DNA from: Samsoniella hepiali | Lineage: Eukaryota; Ascomycota; Sordariomycetes; Hypocreales; Cordycipitaceae | Direction of reading: 5' to 3' | Length of the DNA: 64,000 nt | Assembly: GCA_001455915.2 (NCBI GenBank) | Contig: LNDK02000066.1 | Span: forward strand, 4,216,001-4,280,000 | Shown here: piece after piece, positions 34,740-45,149 of the stretch | Layout of the letters: each line of letters begins with the position of its first letter | Numbering within the stretch: the stretch's first letter is position 1 | Program-made: the position numbers and the translations under genes | The notes under the pieces: model-generated | Seen by the model: only the letters and a program-made list of their open reading frames with translations | Database searches by the model: none | Told to the model about the DNA's origin: nothing

Positions 34740-36725
34740 ATGTCAACATCATCAGACAAAGCCGCGGACCGCAGAGTCTCAAGCGTAGGCGAGGCTGATT
34801 TGTCCGATAGAGCCATGTCGGAGAAGATTGAACGCCCGTCTGCCGGCGGCATCCTGCAAGATGCGTTGCAAGGAACGGTGGATCACGAGCTCACGTATTT
34901 CGAGCAGAAGGCCGCCTTGATCAACGAGTACGGCTGCCCCATCGTTGACGAACTCAAAGTTCCCATGTTAACTGTGCTCTTTCCACTTAGTGAACTCGAC
35001 AAATTTGGATTCGGTAAATACCAGAAATGCATCTGGCTGCTGTGTGGATTTGGCTACTTTCTTGACTTAGCATGGGCGCAGGGCATCATCCTCATGGCCA
35101 CGGCCATATTGTGAGTCACGGGAGATGGGGATTATACACAGCGCCATCCAACTGTAGTCGGCCGTTCTATTTGCTAATCTTGTTGTTATAGTCAAGAGAT
35201 GAATGTTCCAGCTGCTAGGCAAGGCCTCATGTTCAGCTGCGGCAATGCTGGGCTCGCGTAAGCAAACCGGCGCTTTCCCGCCGCTTCTCTTGTGCTCTGA
35301 GATTAACTCGTTGAAATATTAGTGTCGGCGCCTTTGCATTTGGCATCATCACCGACACCATCGGCCGCAAATGGGCCTTCAACATAACGTGTCTCATCAC
35401 ATCCGTGTTTGGCATGCTTCTTGTACGTTGTAAGATGACAAGGACGGAAAAGGAACACTCATGCTAAACATTCACACCACCAGGCCGCCGCCAAGTACAA
35501 CTATGGTGCCGTCTGCGGCATCTACTTTCTCGCCTGTATTGGACTGGGCGGCAACATTCCCATCGACGCCACCATTGCCCTCGAGTTCATGCCGCCCAGC
35601 AAAAGATATCTCGTCTCTCTATTAAGCATGTTTCAGCCAATTGGCGTTGTACTCGCTTCAGTCATCGCTTACGGCACCGCGGCCAAATATCGATGCGACG
35701 CCGCCTTGCCCGCCTGCACTGCCGTCAGTGCCGGTGAAGCTTGCTGCTCCGTGTCAAGCAACATGGGCTGGCGATACCTGGTCATCATCATCGGTGCCAT
35801 GACACTTTCCATCTTCTTTGCCCGCTACCTCTTGTTTCGATTTTATGAGTCGCCAAAGTTTCTGGTGGCCAAGGGCCGTGAACAGGATGCCATCAATGTC
35901 CTCCAGAAGATTGCCAAGTTCAATGGCGCTCCAGCTCCCACAGTGACGATTGAGGACTTTCGCGACATTGATCGCTCCATGGGCATTAATCCAGCGGCGA
36001 AGGCAACCGGTTCAGATGCCAAGGGCGTCGTTGTGCGCGTGGTGAAGAGCCTCGGCTTTCTTCGTGGCCTTTTTGCCACTAAACTTGGGTCGTTTACCTT
36101 CGTTCTTCTTGGCCTTGCTTACATGGTATGTATTTCTGGTTCTGCCATCTCATTCATTTGTGTGTCATGCTAAGCAAAGCAGGGCAACTACTGGTCCTTC
36201 AATTTGGCCGGCGCGTTTCTACCCATCATCCTCCTTCGCAACCACGTTGACGGTGGCGCGAACAGCGTCTCGGACACCTACCGCGAGTACGTGTACATTT
36301 ACCTGCCAGGTATTCTAGGAGCGGTTATTGCTCTATTTTCCGTACAAATGCCGCTCCTTGGGAGAAAGTGGTCGCTCGTCATCTCCGCCACCCTGCAGGG
36401 CGTAGCCATGGCCATGTACACCCAGGTCAAAAACACGCCAGGCTACGTCGGCCTCAATGCTTTCGAGTACATCATGCAGACATACTTCAACTCCGTACTG
36501 TACGCTTCGGCCCCAGAGCTTTTCGACACGACACATCGTGCTAGTGCTAGCGGCATGCTTTCTTGTTTGGGCCGCATCGCGGGTATTGTCGCGCCTATTG
36601 CTGGCCAAAAGTATATTGCCGAGGGAACTTCAGGCGTCCTCTGGCTGGGAGCCGGCGGTATTTGGTTTTCAGCTATACTCATGGTTTTCTTGCCCATTGA
36701 GATGAGAAACAGACAAATGTATTGA
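34740..36725 (+). CDS. MFS transporter, SV2/SVOP-like
   Basis: Plasma-membrane transporter of the major facilitator superfamily, probably importing the substrate of the neighbouring catabolic enzymes. Five exons: 34740-35110, 35192-35257, 35323-35422, 35484-36125 and 36183-36725, total 573 aa. A soluble N-terminus of about 95 residues precedes the first membrane segment (CIWLLCGFGYFLDLAWAQGI). The MFS loop motif GIITDTIGRKWAF, the SV2-like IGLGGNIPIDATIALEFMP stretch and a large central loop (about residues 280-335) are visible. About 12 hydrophobic segments can be counted. The ATG at 34740 was chosen because the upstream 18 codons are reached only from a TTG. It shares its promoter with the amidase. 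Substrate not predictable. Confidence 0.88.
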
Positions 36726-37429
36726 AGCCAAAGCGACCTGTTGTGGTCGAGAATTCTAGTTAGTCATGGAGAGCACTTAGTGTCTCCGACCACAATGATC
36801 TGAAGTCAACAAGAACGTGGTAATATAAATCTGGTTTAAATAAATGCTAATAGGACTACACTGCTTTTATTAGAAGCCTACAATAGCTGGCCACGGTAGC
36901 GTTACATCTTCTCTTTCTTATTGTGGCTCTCTTGAACTTCCATGCTCCCTGAACAATGCGCAAATTTGACTACTATAGACAAGTAACCGTTCTGGGAATT
37001 TAAGATGTTATGCCGTTCAGCATATCTAAAACTATAGTCACCTTCGTCTGTACCTTCTAGAGCATATCTGCCAATGACATCAAAAATCCGGAGCAGCCTG
37101 TGCAAGTCGGCCCCATCGGCAGAACCCGATACAGCCTTCGGCTCGCCGACCCGTCACTGAAAGCTACCGCACCGTACAATGCACTTTCCAGCCCACAAAC
37201 GTCTTTATCTTCCCCGCATTTGGGGATGGTCCCTTACCCCCAAGACCCTGCAACGGTCAGCGCCGATGGGGCAACCGGAACCTCCACAGCCAAGCCGGCG
37301 CTGATGGCATGTAAGAAAGCTCCCCAGCTCGGGACCCTAATAAGGCCAAAGTCGCTTCGCACAAAGTTGTGTGGTTTAAACATCTTCTTCTCTAGGTCTT
37401 TCTCCAATCGTCCTTACCAATTTGCCAAT
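36726..37429. other. Upstream region of the SnoaL-like gene
   Basis: 704 bp holding the MFS 3' UTR (AT-rich, to about 37.08 kb) and then a GC-richer promoter. The reading frame of the next gene is open through 37100-37429, but this part lies over the regulatory array and a TTTAAA box at 37375-37380, so it is treated as promoter. Confidence 0.5.
37107..37149. promoter_or_regulatory. TCGG/CCGA half-site array with cluster element
   Basis: Within 43 bp there are five half-sites: TCGG at 37107, 37116 and 37138, and CCGA at 37126 and 37146. The pair 37116-37129 forms TCGGCAGAACCCGA, the cluster element (CGG-N6-CCG), 300 bp before the SnoaL-like ATG. Confidence 0.55.
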
Positions 37430-38659
37430 ATGCCCACCGCAAGTAACCTGGACGGCCTATCGGTCGCCATGCAGAAGGACTCTCTCAAGAATGGAGATCA
37501 TCCCGACGATGTGCAGTCGCACCTGAATGGCACAAATGACGATAGTTCGGGTAGTGCCGTGATCCAAGTCGAGCGCAACGACTATGCTGAAGTGGCGCCT
37601 TCAAACCGAAAGCGAGCCCAGTCCATGGACGGCTTCGACGATTGTTATACAGACATTGTCGACTACATTGTCCGCTGCACCCATAAGATTTGGGACGAGC
37701 GCGACATTGGTCTGATCTACACACACTACACGCACAACTGCATTCTCTACGGCACCATGGGCACCATCTACGACCGGGAGACTATTGTGCGAGACACCAT
37801 CCAACGACTGGTGTCGTTTCCCGAGCGTCGCGGCATGGCCACCCAGGTTCTCTGGAGTGGCAATGACAAGGAGGGATTCTACACCTCGCATCTCGTCACC
37901 GGTCACGGGCGACACACCCAACACGGGCACTTTGGCCCGCCCACCGGCAGGACCTTCACCTCGCGCACAATCGCCGACTGCATGATCTACAAGAACAAGA
38001 TCTATCGGGAGTGGGTTGTCGCTGATAACATGGCCATCGTCAAGCAACTCGGCCTCGATGCGCATGCGTTGGCCTACGACACGGCCAAGGCGCTATTTGA
38101 CAAGAACCTCGAGGCTGTCGACATTGGCGAGAACCGCCGCATTATCGGCCAGCAGCTCCCCGAGGACGAAGGCGACACCTCCATCGCCAGCAACGAGATC
38201 GAGACGGAAACTCTGTCCTGGCTGTACGAGGTCTGGAATAAGCGCATGTTTGGTCGCATCAACAAGGTCTATGCGCAGAACGCGCAGTACCACGGCCCCA
38301 AGATGGTCGAGCTGTACGGCCCAGCCGCCGTTCTTCACCAGCACCTTGCTCTTCTCGGTTCGATACCCGATGGCGTCTACACGCCGCAGCACATCTGCTC
38401 CAATCCCTGTGATGAGGGTGGTGTTAAGGTGGCCGTGCGCTGGATCATCGAGGGCCACCTCCTTGGCCACGGTATTCTGACCGAACTCGGCAAGCCCAAG
38501 GGCCAGAGGCTGCAGGTCATGGGTATGACGCACTACCACTACAAGAACGGCAAGGTTGTCGACGAGTGGAACGTGTACGATGAGTTGTCTCTGCTTGTGC
38601 AGATTAAGCTGGCGCAACTAGTTGAGGACAAGAACGGGAAAGAAAAAGAGGTAAACTAA
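37430..38659 (+). CDS. SnoaL-like (NTF2-fold) protein with two domains
   Basis: Single exon, 409 aa from ATG 37430. After a low-complexity N-terminus of about 60 residues there are two similar NTF2-like units: residues about 75-205 (ending in TIADCMIYKNKIYREWVVADN) and about 260-400 (ending in THYHYKNGKVVDEWNVYDEL). Each has the Trp/Asp-containing strand typical of SnoaL-like polyketide-cyclase/ester-cyclase folds (IYREW, VVDEW). Such proteins often act as isomerases, cyclases or hydrolases on small substrates; many are uncharacterised. It has the cluster element upstream and a tail-to-tail arrangement with the regulator. Catalytic role here is not assigned. Confidence 0.8.
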   Translation: MPTASNLDGLSVAMQKDSLKNGDHPDDVQSHLNGTNDDSSGSAVIQVERNDYAEVAPSNRKRAQSMDGFDDCYTDIVDYIVRCTHKIWDERDIGLIYTHYTHNCILYGTMGTIYDRETIVRDTIQRLVSFPERRGMATQVLWSGNDKEGFYTSHLVTGHGRHTQHGHFGPPTGRTFTSRTIADCMIYKNKIYREWVVADNMAIVKQLGLDAHALAYDTAKALFDKNLEAVDIGENRRIIGQQLPEDEGDTSIASNEIETETLSWLYEVWNKRMFGRINKVYAQNAQYHGPKMVELYGPAAVLHQHLALLGSIPDGVYTPQHICSNPCDEGGVKVAVRWIIEGHLLGHGILTELGKPKGQRLQVMGMTHYHYKNGKVVDEWNVYDELSLLVQIKLAQLVEDKNGKEKEVN

Positions 38660-38835
38660 GAGCATGGACTAGTTTAAGGGAAACTTGAGCGCCTCTGTTT
38701 TATCAAGTAAAAGGTCAAATTGTTATTTTTTATTTTCGATTCTAAGGGGAATATGAGTTCATTAAGGTCGGAACTAGTATAGGTTTTCTTCTCAATGCAA
38801 AACGCTCACTGGCGAGGACTATTTTCTCACATACT

Positions 38836-41501
38836 TCAAGCAGCAAAGTCTGCCAATTGCCAATTAATAGGCTCCAAACCCGCCTGGTGCCACATTTCCC
38901 ATAAATCGTCTCCCATAGTGTTTTGTGGCTGTTCTGACATGTTGACGTCTGCAGTCACTGCGCTCGAGTCAACACTGATCCCTTGCACCTGGGTGTTATC
39001 AGTCAGAATTAAATCTGCCATGCCGCGAAGCAGCGGAACATATCGACGAGCCAGATGCCCCTCTGGCGGACTAGATGCCTCCAGAGTACGAGCAGCAAGG
39101 TCGACTAGACGATAGAGCAAGGAGCTCGATCGCTCTTGGACTAATGAATCTTCTGATTGCTGAGTACTGGACTGAAGATTTGCTATGCGGAGTTGTGTAT
39201 TAGTGTACTATTTTCCAAAGAGTGTTGTTTTCGCGCCAGCGCGAATGAGTATACTTACAGTCGGTGAAATTCCTTAGCCAGCTGTTTACAAGGAAAAATG
39301 AAGCATATGATATCACAACGTAGTAGTGGTCAATAGCAAATGACATGAGCTTGATAATACCCGGATCAGGCTCCAATCGTGTAGGGCTGATAAATGAATC
39401 TAGCGTCTCGGAAGAGGGCGGCATGGACAAATAAACCAGGATCTGGCTGGCCCACTGAATCGCCCACATGAGCGCTTTGCCTTTCCGTTGATCCTGATCG
39501 ATATTGTCGAGGAAGGCGCAGGTATAAGACAGTCGGTACCACCGGAGTGAGGTGAATGGGAAGTGCGGGCTCATGGTATCCGTTGACCGATTGCCCTGAT
39601 CAGACGTGAATTGCCTCTCGACTATCTGGACGTCTCTGTCAAACGCCTCCACGCTTTCAATCGTTGTCGGTCGGCAATTGGTAAAGTGCGCGCCGTATGC
39701 AACTTGAAATAGAGATGCGAGGCGCATATCTGTGGATTGCACGAATGGACAATGGAGAAAACTTGCAATGGCGCCGTTCATGGGTTCGGGGTTGAGATGG
39801 GAGGGACGTCGCGCCGATAGAGCAAGACTAGAACAAATTAGCGCGAATATGGAAAAGCAAGAAAACGCCTTCGAAGTATGGCATGGCACTTACTAATGAT
39901 CACTCTCTATGAGATATAACATGGTTCGAAACTTGCGCGCGTCCATCCTCGTCACTGTGTCGGGGCGCTGAAAGCTCACATGGCAGTTTCTGTCCAACGC
40001 AAGAGATGTTGCCCATCGAATAGCCAAGCCAAGGCAATGCCAAGCGCCCGCTTCCGAAAACCGAGACCGATACCGTTTCTTGTCAGCCGAGACGTCCATG
40101 GGCATCCAGTGTGCGCACAGCATCAAGGCTTGAACAGTTTCCAGCTTGTGGTCTTCTTGCCTGGGACGCAGAGTCACGCGCATCATCTCAGCATCGAGCA
40201 AGCGAACTATTTCGGCATACCGAGGATGAAGCCAGCACGAGGACCTGGTGATTGTAAGCGATTGCGAGACCGAGAATGATGGGAACGGTACTTGCTGTGA
40301 CGAAGCACTCCAGAAGCGAGCGCCGACGGAAAGAATAGCCAAGAAGAGTAAGGTGCTGCTCGATCTGACTCGGTCTGGGTCAGAGTCCAACTCTACATCG
40401 AGAAAAGGCGCGTTTGGATGGCCATGAGTAAAGAAGCTGTATTGATTAGCCCAGTTCCTTAGCATGGCGAGGGCAACGAGCACCGCTTACAGCTTGATCA
40501 TGACATAGGCTTCCCCTTGCGTCAGTACCGGCCGCGCTATAGGATCATGCATCTCGGACTCTACTGGATCGTCCGTCTGAAAATTGTTTAGTGTTTTCAG
40601 CGGACCGTCGGTCAATACGGCCCCGGGGGAGCTGGAGACGCGGCGGTTGTCAGCAAAAGGATACGTAGAAGCACACAAATTGTAGGCATATGGGCTTTTT
40701 TGGGGGCAAGATAGCCAAAGAAACATCAGCAAACTTACGAAATGAGGGGAGGAGACGGGTAATGCTGCTGCTGCTGCTGCTCTTGGGATGATCCGGGCTC
40801 CGTAGGAATCGCGAAGGTGGTCTGAAGTTGAGAGGGCGAAGGATTGGAAAAGTTGACGGAATGGCTGGCGTTAGAGGTATTTTGGTCGGTACCAACGCTT
40901 CTGACTAAATTTGCGTTGTTTTCTCCTTGCGCAGCAACCAGGCGTCTCTCGAGGTCGGTAATCCTATTGCATCTGGTGAGTTTACAGCCATCTCAGCCGA
41001 GCCACGACCCATCAGACAAAGCCGCACCTTTCCGTCAAAGATTGAAGTTGCCTTGGCAGTTCATTGCTCGTGGGTACAGATTCCCCAACTCCAAATCCAG
41101 CGAGTGACGCGGCGCCGTCTCCTCTTTCTAGGGCTGCTGATAAAGCCGGTATCATGGCAGCAGAGGTGGAAGATACGGCAAAGTTGTCGACTGCAGCCCT
41201 TTCCGCGCTGGCCCTATCTGATGTAGGCGACCTCATGCGCAGATACGGATTGTGACGCAAGTCCATCACCTCATCTTGAAAACTACACTTGACCCGGCGT
41301 GTAGTGCATGGCCTGCACCTAATGTCGTGTGTGAACCCGCCGCACTTTTGCTTTCTGGTAAGCCGCGTGAGTGACTCGTAGTGAAATTTCTAGTATTGGC
41401 GAAGCTTCTCACCTGTGCCGGCATTGTGCACACGCGTGGCCCGTTCGACCAGCTGGTAACGAGCCCAGGTCGGAGCCCGCCGGCTGCACAGGCATCTCCA
41501 T
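38836..41501 (-). CDS. Zn(II)2Cys6 transcription factor, probable cluster regulator
   Basis: Fungal binuclear-zinc-cluster activator, nuclear. Seven exons: 41501-41413, 41354-41028, 40972-40739, 40631-40491, 40436-39894, 39827-39259 and 39182-38836, total 749 aa. The zinc cluster is split by the first intron and reads CAQCRHRKQKC, then eight residues, then CRPCTTRRVKC, exactly the C-X2-C-X6-C twice pattern. A short coiled segment (RCNRITDLERRLVAAQ) follows for dimerisation, then a polyQ run and the middle homology region (HPRYAEIVRLLD, ALMLCAHWMP, RSRFSEAGAWHCLGLAIRWA). Within exon 5, nt 40245-40295 could be removed as a 51-nt GC-AG intron without changing frame, giving 732 aa. It is flanked by the genes it may control. 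Confidence 0.88.
40764..40781. repeat. CTG/CAG trinucleotide run
   Basis: Encodes a short glutamine run in the transcription factor; likely length-variable between strains. Confidence 0.85.
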
Positions 41502-42564
41502 CTGTGGAACTCTGAGTTACTGGCGCAGAGTATCCAGGCAACAAAAGCAGTCACAGTTGTCCTGAAACTCGTTTCAAAGTGTCAATGCGTCTTTCTACAA
41601 AGATTGAATCATCTGGCCGTTGCGTAGCATCGGCTGAAGGGCCCGGACAACTGGTTCAGAACCAGAGCGCCACAGAACCCCAGATTCTCCACACCCCAAC
41701 ATTCGGATGCCGTTTCTCGGAGGGGAAGGGAACATGATAGAGGCACGTAATTTTTTATCAGAGTTAACCTTATTCTACTACATGGTGATGTTGGCGCATT
41801 GGTGCAGACGATCCTCTGGTAGAAGAGCTATCAATAGTGGCAAGAGAGGACTACTAGGCGAGGATAATGTAGAGCTAGTTACTTCTAGCTTGATGTACTT
41901 GTTCGAAACCAGGACGTACATACTGCTACACCACTGGCAGTGCCACACTACCAACAAGCCAATACTTTGGTGCTCCTATAACTTGCGAGCTTGCCACAAT
42001 CACTAGGTCAGGTGTGCATCTGTAGACAATCATGCACTCATCAGAAAGATAACAGACGCATTAGTACGTCTGCAAATCATCTACTTGCCCGACACCGCAG
42101 CTGGACTGCCCCCACGCTTCGTTCCACGACTGTCCCCCCCAGCGACGTCGACCAATCATGTGTCCACTAATAATCCATCAATACAATATTACCCCCCAAC
42201 TCGGCTACACAGCCCGACGTCTACAATGCGGGGTGCATGCAAGCTGCAGAAATCCCCCGACCATGTCTCGGAGAAGCCGACGCCATCCCGACGCCACCCC
42301 GACGCCCACTGACTGAGACCGGTCGGTATCAAGACGGACCCTACCGACTCTAGGCGACTAGACTAGCCAATGGTGAAGTTCGGCTTCGTCATTGCTGGCG
42401 ACTAGAAAAATCGACTTGAAAGTGATTTAAAACTACTCGTAGGCGAAGTGAGCCGCAGAAGCCTCACGATCGCAATCCCGTACTCAGCTACTGCATCAAA
42501 GCATCATATTCACAACACCACGGCTTTTAGCACAGCATACGCGGAAACATCTTCAAATCTCACC
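41502..42564. promoter_or_regulatory. Divergent region, Zn2Cys6 regulator / cupin
   Basis: 1063 bp between two divergent starts. The cupin side holds an AGATAA (42047-42052), the cluster element at 42268-42280, three CCGACGCC units at 11-bp spacing (42277, 42288, 42299), the 12-mer GAGACCGGTCGG (42315-42326) and a TTTAAAA box at 42426-42432. The regulator side shows no obvious site. Confidence 0.55.
42268..42326. promoter_or_regulatory. Cluster element, CCGACGCC triplet and shared 12-mer
   Basis: TCGGAGAAGCCGA at 42268-42280 is the cluster element with a 5-nt rather than 6-nt spacer. Its right half starts a three-unit CCGACGCC array (period 11 bp). GAGACCGGTCGG at 42315-42326 occurs as its exact reverse complement at 45320-45331 before the aminotransferase. 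Confidence 0.55.
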
Positions 42565-43158
42565 ATGGCACTTGCACCCTCAGAAAAGCCGGCCAACTCT
42601 GAGACGCCAAAAGACTCTGGTATCTCCAAAAAGGCGCAGACCCATGACCAGGCTGCCGTCCCGTACCGAGGAGCGCCCCTTCCCAATGTTCTCGAGGACC
42701 TTGTCCAGCCCGGCATCATGGACCTAGAGTGCGACGAGCGTCTCTGGGTGCCCCAAAGCCCCGGCGTTTGGTTCCGACCGCTGTGTTTCAGCGTCTCCCA
42801 GGGCTATTTCGTCAACATCCTTCGTGTGAGAAAGTCTGGCATTCTGTCTCGACATCGCCATGCCGGTCCTGTCCATGCCGTCGTCCTCCGCGGACGCTGG
42901 CACTACCTCGAGCATCCCTGGTGGGCCACCGAGGGCGGCTACGCGTTCGAGCCTCCCGGTGATATTCACACCCTTCACGTTCCCGACGACGTCAAGGAAA
43001 TGGTCACGCTATTCCACGTCACCGGCGCTTACATCTACGTGGACCCTGATGGCAACCCCCTCGGCGTCGAGGATGTCTTTAGCAAGTTGCAGCTAGCGAG
43101 GAAGCACTATGAGGAGGTCGGTCTGGGAGCCGACTATGCGAATCAGTTTGTGAGATAA
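42565..43158 (+). CDS. Cupin, 2,4'-dihydroxyacetophenone dioxygenase-like
   Basis: Single exon, 197 aa from ATG 42565. After a 30-residue polar N-terminus comes one cupin barrel with the motif LRVRKSGILSRHRHAGPVH. Candidate metal ligands are H97, H99, E116 and H135. The arrangement, including the GRWHYLEH, EPPGDIHTL and LFHVTGAYIYVDPDG blocks, follows bacterial 2,4'-dihydroxyacetophenone dioxygenase and ChrR-like cupins, which use Fe to cleave a C-C bond. A fungal member may act on a different hydroxy-ketone or be a non-dioxygenase cupin. The frame is open 39 codons upstream but only from a GTG. It faces the aminotransferase tail to tail, with the cluster element 284 bp upstream. Confidence 0.78.
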   Translation: MALAPSEKPANSETPKDSGISKKAQTHDQAAVPYRGAPLPNVLEDLVQPGIMDLECDERLWVPQSPGVWFRPLCFSVSQGYFVNILRVRKSGILSRHRHAGPVHAVVLRGRWHYLEHPWWATEGGYAFEPPGDIHTLHVPDDVKEMVTLFHVTGAYIYVDPDGNPLGVEDVFSKLQLARKHYEEVGLGADYANQFVR

Positions 43159-43565
43159 AACTAGCAAGCTAGAATAAGCAGTTTGTGAAACTGGACATGT
43201 ATGGATGACTCTTGTGGGGGATTAAAAAGGTTGTGGTGAGGGTGGGAAATGGATGTTTCGCTTACATGCACGAATGTACACCGAATTAGATGATAAACTC
43301 AAGTTGGAAATATGACGGGTATACGCTCTTTATATCAGTGGTACCAAAACGTTATTAATTACACAGTATGATCGCCGTCCAAGGCGACTCCAGTAACCTG
43401 GCAATTTGCGGTGTCCGCTGCCTGCCTGTGTGGTACTACGTACAATGCGCCGCAACAGTGTGATGGTGAAACAGCACAAAATCAGAGTACTTCAAATAGC
43501 TCAAATTGAATATGATCTATGCTTATGCTCTAATTTTGATATATCAAGTTTTTTCTGCGTGATTC
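43159..43565. other. Convergent 3' region, cupin / aminotransferase
   Basis: 407 bp between two stops, AT-rich, containing both 3' UTRs. No gene seen. Confidence 0.6.
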
Positions 43566-45149
43566 TCAATCTGCATGTCCGTTGACACCGTTGACATGGC
43601 CATTGGCCATAGCCGAAGGAAGAGGAGCGGCAATTTTGTTTTCTGACTTGGCGCTTCCAGTAACCCAAGAAGCCATTTCTTCTGTCACGTCCTGAATTGC
43701 CTGCACAAGAAGCTTGACAATATCACGCAGCTCCCCCTCAGTGACAATGTAGGGAGGGCAGATCATGATGTGGTCCACGTACACCTCACCTGTTACACCT
43801 AGGTTTCCGAGAATATTCAACCCAAGCTCCAAAGCACGGTTGACCACGAGGTCGCAGAATTTGGCTTCTCGAGGCGGTGGTATACGGCTAGGTCCGTTCA
43901 TCATGAACTCCACGGACCAAAAGAGGCCGCGACCACGGATATCACCTACAAGAGGAAGGGGGCCAACCTCTTGCCGCAGCAAATTCCCGAACAAATTTCC
44001 AATAGACGCGACTCTGTCGATCAGGTTTTCTTTTTCAATGACTTTTTGGACGCATAGGGCGGCAGCGCAAGCCGCAGGGTGTGCCTATTCGAGTCTCATC
44101 AGTTGATGTGCTCACGGCACTCTGGAGAGGGCACTCACCTGGAACGTGTGTCCATGAGCAAGCACGCCAGATCCCTTTGCTAGCGTATCAAAGATTTTCT
44201 GATGAAGCAACACCCCTGAAAGAGGGATAAAGCCACCTCCAAGCGCTTTACCGATAGTCTGAATGTCGGGTCCGCGGATTCCCTCCTGCTCCCACGCGTG
44301 CATAGTGCCAGTCTTGCCCATGCCACACATGATCTGCAGCAGAAGGTTAGATGTATCCCTTTCTTCTTGCAGTCTAGGTCATTGTTGGTTTTAACTTACC
44401 TCATCCAAGATGAGTAGAATGTCGTATTTGTCACAGAGTGCCCGAACCGCTTTGAAGTAGCCCTCGGTAGGTGTCGCGCAGCCCAGAGTGGTACCACTGA
44501 CAGTTTCTGCAATAAATGCAGCCACATTCTTTGGGCCAAGCTCAATAATTTGAGCCTCTAGTTGATTGGACAAGCGCTGCACGTACATCTCGTCGGACTC
44601 ACCCTGGCGTTTGAAGCGGTAGGCGAAGCAGGGGTCCACGAAGCGTACATTGGTCGACATCCAATCATTATACAGAGCTCTGCGAGAGTCATGACCAGAC
44701 ACACATAGCGCACCAATGGTGTTGCCGTGATAGCTTTGCTTGCGGGCAATCACAAAGCGCTTCTGCACTTGATTTGCCTCACGCCAGTACTGAAACGCAA
44801 GCTTTAGAGCAGCGTCCGTTGCTTCACTGCCCGAGTTGACAAAGATGGCCTTGGACAAACCGCCGGGACGATCCCGGAGAAGATGATCTGCCAGTTCCTC
44901 CGTCGCCGTGGATGTGAAGCGTGAACCAGAGTACACATAAGGCACCTCTGTAAGTTGTTTGGCCACGACTTGTGCGACATCGGGCCGCGAGTGGCCAAGG
45001 CAAGAGACTGAGGGTCCAGCTGATGCATCCAATATCTCTTGGCCAGATTCAAGGACCAGGCGGATGCCATTGGTGCCGACAACCCGCTCTGGGTTGGCCG
45101 CAAAGGTGCGGTGGAGGATGTGGGAGTTGGCCACGAAAGGGTGAGCCAT
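43566..45149 (-). CDS. Class III PLP-dependent aminotransferase
   Basis: Transfers an amino group from an omega-amino or similar substrate to a keto acid. Three exons: 45149-44400, 44333-44139 and 44084-43566, total 487 aa. Fold-type I features are present: GSEATDAALKLA (phosphate-binding region), SYHGNT, ILDE followed by MCGMGKTG across the first intron, and the PLP lysine K279 in TIGKALGGGF. It belongs to the ornithine/4-aminobutyrate/beta-alanine aminotransferase superfamily; the exact amine cannot be told. The C-terminal 30 residues are low-complexity (HVNGVNGHAD end). It has no mitochondrial presequence, so it is probably cytosolic. The cluster element is 140 bp upstream of the ATG. Confidence 0.9.

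Noticed and set aside
37100..37429. 110-codon N-terminal extension of the SnoaL-like protein
   Set aside because: Starts from a non-ATG codon, covers the TCGG/CCGA array and a TTTAAA box, and has no conserved features, so it is treated as promoter.
42085..42312. 75-codon plus-strand frame before the cupin gene
   Set aside because: Pro/Ser/His-rich chance frame lying over the regulatory array.
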